Below are positions 11,100 through 21,453 of a stretch of 64,000 nt of DNA, in pieces. The position numbers and the translations under genes were made by a program. This DNA is from Begonia masoniana (lineage: Eukaryota > Streptophyta > Magnoliopsida > Cucurbitales > Begoniaceae): NCBI GenBank assembly GCA_022432975.1, contig CM039508.1, positions 23,142,542 to 23,206,541 of the forward strand. Reading direction: 5' to 3'. The notes beneath the pieces are model-generated. The model had not been told where the DNA came from. It ran no database searches and worked only from the letters and a program-made list of their open reading frames with translations. Each line of letters begins with the position of its first letter. Positions within the stretch are counted from its first letter, which is position 1.

Positions 11100-12543
11100 A
11101 AAAGGGGCCCTTAGAAAAGGGGCCGTGTAACCCACAAAATAAGCTCAAAGTGCTCGGGTGAAATGTGTTGCACAAAACCAAAAATAAAGAGAACAAAATG
11201 GAAGATAAAATGAAAATAAATGGAAGTGATGGTGTGTGATTATGAAGGCCAAAAATTAAGAGATTAAAATGGAAGATAATGCAAGAGATGAATAGCAAGA
11301 TGCAGGTGAATCGAGTGTGTGAAATCCAAGAAGAACAAACAAAGGAGATGAAGAGAAAAATGCAATAAAATAAAAGTGAGTGTGTGAGATGGTGTATGGC
11401 CGAAAATAAAGAGTGAAAGTGTGTGAAAATGTGATGGAAATGATAATAATGGAAATACCTTTGGCGGACCCTAGGAGCTATCTTACGTTTGAGCTCTCGG
11501 GTGCACGTTTTTCTGGAGGAAAATGTCCACCGTAGGCCTAGGTTTTTATCCTCAATTCCTAACTCCCAATAGAGAAAGGCGAGGGAAGGAGGTCAGAGTT
11601 AACCTAGCAACCCGAAGGATAGGCTAACAATGGAGGGCTACTTCACTCGATTCAAGAACCGAGGAAACCCAAAGGGAAACCAACACAAAGTGTAGGGAAA
11701 TAGGTTATTTTATAAATTGGGCAAAAGTTCTCTTACAAGCACCAATGATATGCATTTATAGGCAACCTAGGTGGATTAGGGTTTGGTAAGAGTGAAAATG
11801 GACCATTGGATTTGAAGAAGAATCAAGGGCCGAAGATGGTGATCTAGTGCGCGCGCCATCGCCCAACCAGAAGTTGCCACACGTGCGCCATCAGGTGGAG
11901 GTGTTGCTGATCAGTGCGCGCCATCTGATGTCCAACAGCGCGCCACATCAGCAATCCTGTGCGCGCCATCCATCGCCCAGCAGCGCGCCAACTCATCAAT
12001 CGGGTTGCTCCAGCGCGTGCCTGCCCGGTGCCACTCCACCTGCTCGTGCGCGCCAGCTGGTGATCTGATGCTGCCCATTGCCCTTTGCTTGATCAATGGC
12101 TAATTTTTGGCCATGTCCCAATCTTTGCTCCCACTAACAATTGTACCTGCAATTTTCATACCTTAGAATTGGGCACTCCTTTGGGCTAAGGCTTCTTTTG
12201 GGTTCAATCTTGTGAGGGGCCTTTTCCTTTGATGAATAATCTTCAATCCATAATCCACCAACATACATCTAACCCTAACCACACAATCTAATGCATGATG
12301 TAATATAATAATCCATACAATAAAGGCTAATGTATGCCAAATAAGTTCAAATAAAAAATTACATAAATTCTTAGGCCGGGAAGACAAATTCCCTTGGGTC
12401 GAGTTGTAGCTTCCTCCAAGTGCTCCATATGCATTCCTTCCACAAATTATACCTACAAAAGAAAAACACGTAATAAGTAGAGAGATGATATAAAGTTTGG
12501 GACTTTGCCAATTTTCTTTTTGAATGCAATCCGAGGCATGTCA
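11100..12543 (-). repeat. 3' LTR of element B
   Basis: Ends with GCATGTCA at 12536-12543. The TATA box CCTATAAATGC lies on the minus strand near 11754-11763. GC-rich repeat words fill about 11845-12070. It matches the split 5' LTR (16420-16703 plus 49192-50355) almost throughout, so the pair defines the element. Confidence 0.85.
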
Positions 12544-13263
12544 TCCTCTCCGGGTGATTTGAGGATTTGACCTCAAATCCATTGGTTGACTTCTTCCCAA
12601 AAATTTCTCTTACAATTTCTCGTCTACTAGCTTTGTTGATACTCTTTAAAGGCTTGAATTTGAATGCAATGAGGATATAATCTTCCGTCCGAAAGTATCT
12701 CACCAAATGATACCCTAAATGGTAAGGGGGTTGGATGGGCTTACTACCACTTTCTTTGGCATAGGTATCAAAATTGAATTCATGAGGTACTTTGGAGGGT
12801 GATTGCTCAGGGGTGGAGTGAAAGTTTCCAAAGTACTCGAATCCCAAATGTAATTGCAATTTATACCAAAGATTTAATTCTCTGACCATTAAGACCATAG
12901 GTGTGAAGCCAACATCCAGATGAACCTTGTTTTTGGTTCGATGGTAGAATTTTCGATATTCACACGGTGGGGTAAGATGCTTTATCAATCCACTTAATTG
13001 TAGATTACGGCATTTGTGGTGGCTAGTGGATATAAGGTCCGTATCGATTGGTCGATCTCCACTATGGAATGAAGTAACATAGGGTGTCGGGATTAAGGAA
13101 TAAGTTAGCTTTTTCCAAAATAGGCGTGAAGGAGAATTGGGTTTTTCCAGAATAGGCGGGTGGGGGTGAGATGGTCCAACAATCATACGACAAATTCCAA
13201 ATATACTTTCTTCACTTAACGCCTTCTTCTCGTGATGCCATGTTGACTCTTCCAATGGGTACA
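12544..13263 (-). other. 3' internal region of element B, no clear coding function
   Basis: Begins at the LTR with a purine-rich tract (CACCCGGAGAGGA on the minus strand), the expected plus-strand primer. A 298-residue frame (13267-12371) crosses this region into the LTR but shows no RT or integrase motif. Its segment resembling EFNFDTYAKESGSKP, and the homology to element A, suggest the tail end of an ancestral polyprotein or an untranslated 3' region left after pol was lost. Confidence 0.5.
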
Positions 13264-13737
13264 TCATCTCTTCGACATATAAGGGATTATCATGCCAAAC
13301 GATAAGAGAGGGCGCTTGTTCTTTTGTCGATACTTTTTCGATAATAAAAGATTTTCTTTTATCTTTCCTTCTTTTCGTGCGGTCTCATCTTGGGCTACTT
13401 GCTCGGGTGTCATCAGTAGCAATTTGATTTTTCTTCCTCCATAGTCAAAGGTGTATCGGTTGAGGAATCCATCGTATTGCACCCTATGGTCATAATGCCA
13501 TGGTCGTCCTAGAAGAATATGGCTGGCAGTCATTGGGACAACGTCACAAACAACCGAATCTTTATACTTTCCTATGGTGAATTCTATGGTCACTTGCTTA
13601 GTTATCACGTGGTCCTTACTATCGTCCAACCACTTAAGCTTGTAGGGTGTAGGATGATTAATGATTATTAACCCTAATTTATCGACCATGTCTTGGGAGG
13701 CCGCATTAATGCAACTTCCTCCATCAATAATCATCGA
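13264..13737 (-). pseudogene. Element B retropepsin-like protease
   Basis: The 156-residue frame opens with MIIDGGSCINAASQDMVDKL. DGGS stands where gypsy proteases carry D-[ST]-G-[AST], and ILLGRPWHYDHRVQYDG is the usual second protease signature (ILGRPW). This would be the aspartic protease that cuts the polyprotein. The first motif has G in place of the usual S/T, a variant known in some plant gypsy groups. The frame lies in line with gag but separated by a stop between 13737 and 13822. It ends before any RT sequence. Confidence 0.7.
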
Positions 13738-13821
13738 GCAAACCTTGTCTTTGATCGCACAAAGACTATGGAAAATATTTTCCCGTTGACTGTCCTTGTC
13801 TACATTTTTGGATACTAAAGC

Positions 13822-15075
13822 TCATCTTATAACAAGTAGTAGAGGTCCTTCTTGAGCCGTACATTCATCGGCTTCTTCATCACTTTCTTCTACTACTTCC
13901 TCTTCTTTGACCTTATTATATTGACCTTCGTCTTCTTCACTTTCCCATTCACCCGTGGATTCTTTAATGACCATCACACGGCGATTAGTGCATTCGTTAG
14001 CATAGTGTCCTTTTCCTAGACATTTAAAACATTGGACATCACGTGCTCTTGGTCCTTTTGATTGGTTTTCTTGGGTGTTGTTTGGGGGATTGTGAGTGGT
14101 GCTTGATCCTTTAGGGGGCCAATTTCGATTGAATGGCCTCTTGTCTTCTTGCTTTGGGGTAGATTTGTCGGAGTTGAAATTTCTTGGTGGGAATTTGTTG
14201 GGAAGGTCGGTCTTACGCTTCCTTTTAAATTGCCTCTCCACCGTGAGGGCTAATTGTATGACCATATCCATGGTCTCCAATTGTTGCATTTCGACCGCGT
14301 CGCCTATATCGCGGTTCAATCTACGGATAAACCTTGCGATGAGTTGTTCTTTAGGCTCATCAATAGCACATCGCATATTAAGAGTCTCGAATTCCGTAAG
14401 GTACTCATCGACCGTGAGATGATTTTGCTTTAGGTTATGGAGTTGATGGAAGAGTTCATGTTTATAGTGTCGGAGGACGAACCTATGGTGCATTAGGTCT
14501 TTCATGGAATTCCAAGTTGAAACGGGGTAACCTAGCGTTCTCATTCATTAGGCTTTGAGGTTGGACCACCATAGTGTAGCGTGGCTCGTAAGTTCAAAAG
14601 AGGCAAGTTGAATTTTAACTCTCTCGGAATAGTCGTGGCACTTAAAAACTCTCTCAACTTTATCAACCTAATCTAAATATGTGTGCCCGTCACATGTTCC
14701 ATTGAAAGGAGGAATTGTGATCTTGATATTGCGGAGGTCGTCGTTATCCCTTTGACGATTAGGACGGTATTGCTCTTCATCATCTCCCGCCCATTCCTCA
14801 TCCTCCGAATCATAACGGGATCTCCTTCTTTAGGGCTCGACCCATTCTTCTTCCTCTAAGGGTTGTTGAAAAGGGGTACGACATCTAGGATGTTCGGGAA
14901 TAATCCTAGAGGAGGTCTCTCGTGAAGGATCTCGATCATGGGATTCTCGTCGGGGAGGATTGTTCATGTGTTCCTTAAATTGGGCTATCTCAATGGAAAC
15001 GTCCTTGATTTGTTGGGTGAGGTTGGTAACCAAGCCCTTTAAGGCATTGATTTGACCTTGCATGCCACCTTGCAT
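13822..15075 (-). pseudogene. Element B gag, interrupted
   Basis: Read from 15075 down: an N-terminal coiled-coil-like stretch (MQGGMQGQINALKGLVTNL, 15075-14830), then stops (14829-14545), then a capsid frame (14544-13822). The capsid segment includes WNSMKDLMHHRFVLRHYKHEL and EYLTEFETLNMRC, the retrotransposon gag pattern. One zinc knuckle, CFKCLGKGHYANEC, follows (about 14025-13984). A glutamate-rich tail closes the frame. The breaks make it non-functional as read, though the capsid half is well preserved. Confidence 0.8.
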
Positions 15076-16403
15076 GCTAGTCTCACCTTCATTACGTGAG
15101 TGTTCAGGAAGTGGAGTGTCCTTAACCCGATTTGGTTCTTGTTGGTGTGGCGTGTCTCATGCAAATCCACTTCTATTAGTTATTACTAAGTATTTTAATT
15201 TAAAATTAAATTTTAATTTCTTGACTAAGTTGTTTCACCCAAAATTAATGAGGTGATTATCTTGTTTAATGTCTTAGATAGTTTTAGGCACTAAAGGGAA
15301 TTCTTAGATAAGACAATAAAAGATAGTAATCATACTCATTTATAATTTGAAATTAATAAAACAACCTAGAAGTTTCGTTTACACTTAGCAAAACTAATTT
15401 TAGAAATGAAATTCTCAATAACGTGTAATCACCACAATCTAACCAAGTTTTAACCAAGTTATCAACTTTTAACTAGATTCACTTAAGTTATTATTAATTC
15501 CAACAAAACAACTTTTAAAAACAACAAGGGAATATATTAAATCACAAGTTTACTCAAGCTAACATGCTGAAATTTTTAAGTTATATAGCAGAATTTTTCA
15601 TGTGACATAATTTCCAACATTACCGATTTTTAGCTCAACGTTGCTACAAATTTTGAAATCAATTTTATGCACTCAATTACTAACACATATTAGAAGATTC
15701 ACAAGAAAAATCTAAGTGCAAATGAGTAGCAAAAAAACATGAAAACTGAGGCACTAAAATGGATAAAACCGAGATGAGAAATCAAGTATGTAATCAAATT
15801 CATATGGTTAATGCTTAGAGCCGATTTCATGCATTGTAATATAATCATAATTTATACCAAGTTACTTGCCAATATTTAGGTACCATTCATGGTTCAAAAC
15901 ATGTAAATTATGCTAAAGAAAACCGAGCCAACAACAAGCCAAAAACTGAAACAACTAAGTCACAACAACCGATTTCACATGCTTCACTTATGGCCGAGAA
16001 TTTGCATAAAAAAATATTCAGATTTTACCTCTAGTTAGTTGACAATACTTAGATGAAAAACATGGTTCAAACTTAACAAAATAAGCTATAGAAACCGAAG
16101 TAATGAACAAGCAAAACCGAGGATAGATAAACATAAAAAACTGAGAAGAAATATGCCTCACCTTGGCCGAGTTTATGTGTAGTAATGCAACCACTCTTAG
16201 CTTAATGTTTTAGACTACCAAATGAACATAAAATAAGCTAGGAATAACACATTAAACATAGCTAAAGATTAACACAAAAACAGATCTGAAATGAAGCAAA
16301 AAGGAGCGGCTATCCACCGGTTTTGTGCTTATAATTTTGAGCTCGAAAACCATGGTGCCATGGCCGACCCAAATGCATCAAAACACATCACGGGAAGCAC
16401 CTT
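15076..16403 (-). other. Element B 5' leader, non-coding
   Basis: About 1.3 kb of AT-rich sequence between the primer binding site and gag, with no frame of note on the element strand. Gypsy leaders of this length usually carry RNA packaging signals; none can be named here. Confidence 0.6.
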
Positions 16404-16405
16404 GG

Positions 16406-16417
16406 GCTCTGATACCA
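16406..16417 (-). other. Primer binding site of element B
   Basis: The minus strand reads TGGTATCAGAGC two bases from the LTR terminus TGTCA, complementary to tRNA-iMet. Confidence 0.9.
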
Positions 16418-16698
16418 CTTGACATGGTGGCCCTTAGAAAAGGGGCCGTGTAACCCACAAAATAGGCTCAAAGTGCTTGGGTGAAATGTGTTGCACAAAA
16501 CCGAAAATAAAGAGAACAAAATGGAAGATAAAATGCAAATAAATGGAAGTGATGATGTGTGATTATGAAGGCCGAAAATTAAGAGATTAAAATGGAAGAT
16601 AAGGCAGGAGATGAATGGCAAGATGAAGGTGAATCGAGTGTGTGAAATCCGTGAAGAACAAACAAAGGAGATGAAGAGAAAAATGCAATAAAATAAAA

Positions 16699-16703
16699 GT
16701 GAG
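16699..16703. other. Target site duplication of element C (gtgag), left copy
   Basis: GTGAG at 16699-16703 is repeated at 49187-49191. The other LTR of B carries this site once and without the insert. Confidence 0.95.
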
Positions 16704-16925
16704 TGTCACAACCCGAAACCCGACGGGTCGAGAATTTTCATAATCATGAGCGTAAGACTATTTTTGACTCGTATATCTATATTTTTTTTTTGTGAAACTC
16801 TAAATTAAATTCAAAGTCATTAAAGAATCGTTTGGAAAATCATCTATATATTTATATAAAGGAAGGTATTAACAGACGATCGAATTAACCTCTACCGTTC
16901 ACATCTACCGCTCAACAGTAATACT

Positions 16926-17375
16926 CAACATCTACCGATGACGTCAGCTGGATGACTCGTTAATCCAGCATCCACCGATCAATAACACTCAACATCTACC
17001 GATGACGTCAGCCGGATGACTCATACATCCAGTATCCACCGATCAACAGTAACGCTCAACATCTACCGATGACGTCAGCCGGATGACTCATACATCTAGC
17101 AACCACCGATCAACAGTAACACTCAACAGCTACCGATGACGTCAGCCGGATGACTCATACATCTAGCATCCACCGATCAACAGTAAAACTTAACATCTGC
17201 CGGTTATAATCTACTGCTCAATGTTGACACTTAACATTAACAGAGTAACTTCTACCTCTCAACAGTGACACTCAACATTAACAGAGTAATTTCTACCGCT
17301 CAACAGTGACATTCAACATTAACAGAGTAACTTCTACCGCTCAACAGTGACACTCAACATTTACCGATTAACATC
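16926..17375. repeat. 67-bp and 41-bp minisatellites in the 3' LTR of C
   Basis: Four copies of a 67-bp unit (CAACATCTACCGATGACGTCAGC...) run from about 16926 to 17193. About four copies of a 41-bp unit (CTCAACAGTGACACTCAACA..., GAGTAACTTCTACCG) follow to 17375. Each 67-bp unit carries the palindrome TGACGTCA (16939, 17003, 17070, 17137). Confidence 0.9.
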
Positions 17376-17883
17376 TTCCGATAATCGATTGAAATTGACA
17401 TTTCAATTCTCTGTTCTTCTATAAACTTACACCCTTTTCCAAAAATCTCCATACACATAACATCGTAATCCTTAATTTAAATACGTAGCGGAAGACTTAA
17501 TACAGAAAGAGAATTCTTTAATCTTGAACATTCTTAAACTTAAATTCGTACTTAATAAGTCAAATACTTGTTACTATAGAGTAATTCATTTCCACTCGTA
17601 CTTCTTATCTCAGATCTTACTAAATTGTACTAAAAGAAACACTCCTGTAACATCCCTAATACTGTACCCATTTCTCCCGTACATATATTTTTTTTTTATA
17701 CTTATTACTTTAAATAAACTCAATTAAACTTTAAGCGAAAATCAAATCGAAATCGGAATTGGAATCCATTTAAGAAATCATTTAAAAACGACATATAACT
17801 GATTTTAATAAAACTTAAAACATTTAAATAAAAGAAATAAAAACTATTTAAACAATCAATAAAACAATGGGAGGAGAGCAGGA

Positions 17884-18073
17884 GAGCAGCGACCAGTCGC
17901 TGCAAAGGCAGCGACCAGTCGCTGCAAGCGCTGCATAATGCAGCGATCAGTCGCTGCATCGTGCAGCGCTCGATCGCTGCATGATGCAGCGATCAGTCGC
18001 TGCTAGCGACTGAATTAGCTTCCAGAGCGCTACCGAATGAGGGGCGAACGATCGCCCCCTTGGCGATCGTTCG
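17884..18073. repeat. Palindromic GCAGCGA hairpin array in solo LTR D
   Basis: Repeated imperfect palindromes of the form GCAGCGA-NNNN-TCGCTGC occur at 17886-18003. A perfect 12-bp stem (CGAACGATCGCC, loop CCCTT, GGCGATCGTTCG) follows at 18045-18073. The block is sharply richer in GC than the rest of the LTR. Confidence 0.9.
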
Positions 18074-18639
18074 GCAGCCCCTCTGCCTCCCCTTTCTTTT
18101 CTTTTTCTTCGTTCACTTACACTTAACACTCAACATCAACGTAATATTAACCTCAACATATTCATATTTCCATCTATTTTCACTACGTCACTCGCTCCAT
18201 AATGAGCAACTCTAAACACATATCAAAACCACGACTCAAACACATTCAAAGCATAACCTATTTTCATGAAAATAAAACGCGTGGATACATTTAAAACCTA
18301 AACAAATCTCCCTGTTTTAAAATCACTCAAACAAATTATAAACAGGTTTTTAAAATGTTTAAAACCTCAAAATGTAAACCTATCAACTACCAGAACCAAG
18401 CATCCTAAAATGTTTTATACAATTCATCAACCCAAAACGTCATAAATACCCCAAAATCTATACATACGTCCCCACGGATTAGATGAGCGTCGACTGCGCC
18501 AGCACACCACCACAGCCATTCCTTGTCAACTGGACTCATGCCTCAGGAGGAGGAAGCTCGTCCTCACCTGTTTCCTCGTAAACACCTACACCATACAGAC
18601 ATCTATGAGATAAAAATCTCAGCAAGCTCTAGTAAATGT

Positions 18640-21453
18640 TGTAACACCTGAGATTTGTTTTGTGGATAAAATTGGAGAGAAAATAAAAGAATAATTAATA
18701 AAATAGGTTGTTTTAATTAAGTTAAAAGAAAAGTGAATAAATTGGTGGAATTAAATGAATTCTTAATTTTGGTTCGGGTTCAATGAAATTAAGTCGTGGG
18801 TTATATATCAAAAACGAGATTTAAAGAAATTCGAATGGTCGAAAACACGAGAGGGCAAAACGGTAAATGTAAATTGTATTAAGATTAATAGAAATTATAA
18901 TAATAATAATAATAATTATTATTATTATTAATAAAATAAAACAACAGAATGGTATTTGCCATTCTGTTGCTCGAGCCCGAGCCCGACGTCGAGAGGAACA
19001 GGGGAGAGACGAGGGAGAGGCGGCGACGATCGGCGGCCTCTTCACCGGCGATTTTTGATGCTCTCCGGCCAGACGACGGCGACGTGCGGTTTTCGGCCAG
19101 TCTCCGCGCACAAATTGAACGGTAAGCCCTATCTTGCCCTGTTTTTGGTTCTGTCGTGGCCGACGGTGACGAGCCCGATTTGGCTCCGATCACCGGCCGT
19201 TTTTGGGTGGTCTTGGCTCGGGATTGCTGGACATTTGGCCGGCTTTAATTGCCTAGCCGTGAGGAGCCCAATTGGGGCAAAATTCAGTGAAGCCTTCTTT
19301 GATGCATTTCGGGTTTTGGCTTGTAGTTCGGGATTTTTGGTTAGATTATTCAAATTGAAGGTGTGGGTGGTCGATTGGTGAGGAATTGGATGAGAATTGA
19401 TGAAAAATTAGAAAAGGGGAAATTCTGGGTTAAGGGGCAGTTCGGGTTTTTGCCATTTTGACCTAGCTACGGTCGTTTGTTTTTAAATTCCTTTTGGCAG
19501 GTTAAAATAGGTTATTAGAGGAGTACGTGGCCGCTGGAATCGTTCGATTTCGATATCCGACGCAAAAGTTACGCGCGTTTGAAGTTTCAGATCGGTTTTT
19601 ACCGAACCCAAATTAGTGGCCAGTTTAGTTAGATTTTAATTGGATTAAGCTAGAAATAATAGTTTGAGAGTAATTGGTGAATGTAAGTTTGGTTTTAATG
19701 GAGTTTGAAGTTGGACGTTAATGGTGCATAAATTCGGGTTTTAGAAATTTAGAGTAAAATTGGATTAAGTGTTGTTAGTTGGGTTAGTTGATTTCCTTAG
19801 AACCCTTTAGTGTGTTACTAAGTTGAGTTTTCGTTATTTTAGGTAAGCGAACGTGTGATTTGGTTGGATGAAGTGAACGAGAACGTATCGAGCAACCAGG
19901 TAAGTAGAGGACGTTTGTTTTGCCTTTGGGCCTACACCACGGAACGGTAGGGTTGTTGTTTGTTGTTTGTTGTTTGTTTGTTTTCTTTGTTGGTTGAGCA
20001 TTGTTGGTTGATTGCTTTGCTTTGTTTTGGTCTGGTTAAGTATTTGTGCGACTTGCATCATAGTGTGAAATGCTTTATAGCCTCGGGGGATGTTTGTTTT
20101 GTTTCGTGTCGTGTTTCGTTGGGTTGTTTCGAGTAGGATTGCATATCTTTGTTGAAACATGCATCGTGAGTTATAGTACGCTACGCTAGAGATGAGTAGT
20201 GGCATTGTTTGGCATTGTGAGCATGAACGTAATCAGATAAAGTGAATTGTAATGATCTCAAATAGTGTGCCTTGTCGGGATACGGTGTTGGTAGTAACAC
20301 CCCGAAGGGAACTCTATGAGAGACCGGCTAAAATACGAGATCTGGAATAGTGTGTCTTGTCGGGATACGGTGTTGGTAGTAGCACCCCGAAGGGAACTCT
20401 ATGAAGGATGATTGGCTAAAATACGCAAATGTCGTGAGTATGAATTCCTAGACGGTTATAGGATTCTACGAACGACGAGGGAGGTCATGTATAGCCATCC
20501 TAGACGGTTATGGGATGTGTGCTATCTGGTCTTGCTCTGGTGGTTCGGAGTGTGGCCATCCTAGACGGTTATGAGATGTGTGCCAACTCGTTCCACACGG
20601 CTTATGAAACGATTTAAAGCAGCGAATAACAAATAAACACAACTGAGTGGTAGAAACTGCATGGGTTAGGTTGATTGCATTGTGTTGTTGTCTCATTCGT
20701 TCATTTGTTATTCCCTACTTGATAAGCGTAAGCTTACGTGTGTGTGTGTGTGTTCTGTGGTGTAGGTCTCGACGCGGTTACAGGTGAGCTAGACGAGGGA
20801 GCCAGGATTAGGCGGCAGTTGGTGGCACACGGGGCACGCCGGTGCAGGCAATTGTCGGGGCGCCTCGACCATGGTCTTCGGAAAGACGTGGGTGGAACTG
20901 TATTTTTGGGGTCGTGTATATTTTACAATTATTTTGGTGGTTTCTAGAGTTGTCTTTTTGGCTGATGTTGGTTTTAGAGTTATTGCATAGCTATTTGTAT
21001 TTGGTGTATATAATCATAGTTAAGGGTGATGTGTCGCCCTGTACTGTGGACTTTCTTCACTTAGGAATGTTTGTATTTTAGTTTCCCTCTTTACTGCTAT
21101 TTGGAGATTTCTCATGCCGTATGCTGGATAGTTGGTTAGGAGTATTCTGGATTTGTGTTGGGATTTATTCGTTTGCAGGTACCTAGCATTTTGGAGGCGC
21201 CATTTTCAGGCGTTACTTTGCCGAAATTTTCGAAAATGACGCCGTGGTGCTTACAGGTTAGGATTAAGAGGAATTAGTGAGTCTAGGCAGCTAGGTGTGA
21301 CAATAGAGAGTTTCGGGAGTTTAGTTTTAAATTCAGCTGTGTCGGTTTCCTTTATATTTTGAGAGTTTATTTAAATTATCTTTAATTATGTTTTAGCGTG
21401 AGATTGGTTAGCAAAATAGCGCTCCGAGCCAGGGTGGGTTTGGGGGCGTTACA
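18640..21453 (+). mobile_element. Solo LTR E nested in D
   Basis: Starts TGTAACACCTGAG and ends GGGGGCGTTACA. The flanks are AATGT (18635-18639) and AATGC (21454-21458), a one-mismatch duplication. The G LTR reads through the same site unbroken (CTACGTAAATGCAATGCATGC near 26100). At 2814 bp with TG...CA ends and no internal coding sequence it is a solo LTR. Orientation is plus, from the AG|...|GTAAGT segment at 19843-19899 and the GGTGTAGGT...CAGGTGAG block near 20760-20790. It belongs to a gypsy family different from D. Confidence 0.85.
20250..20590 (+). repeat. Direct repeats inside solo LTR E
   Basis: A segment with CTTGTCGGGATACGGTGTTGG and CACCCCGAAGGGAACTCTATG occurs twice (about 20263-20335 and 20347-20410). 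A shorter unit, CCTAGACGGTTATGGGATGTGTGC, then occurs about three times with changes (20447-20585). Confidence 0.85.

Noticed and set aside
12371..13267. 298-codon frame at the 3' end of B as a new gene
   Set aside because: It crosses the internal/LTR border of B, lacks any recognised domain, and the matching region in A is not open in the same way.
18821..19381. Frames in both strands around 19 kb
   Set aside because: Inside solo LTR E, GC-rich and repetitive, with no conserved domain.
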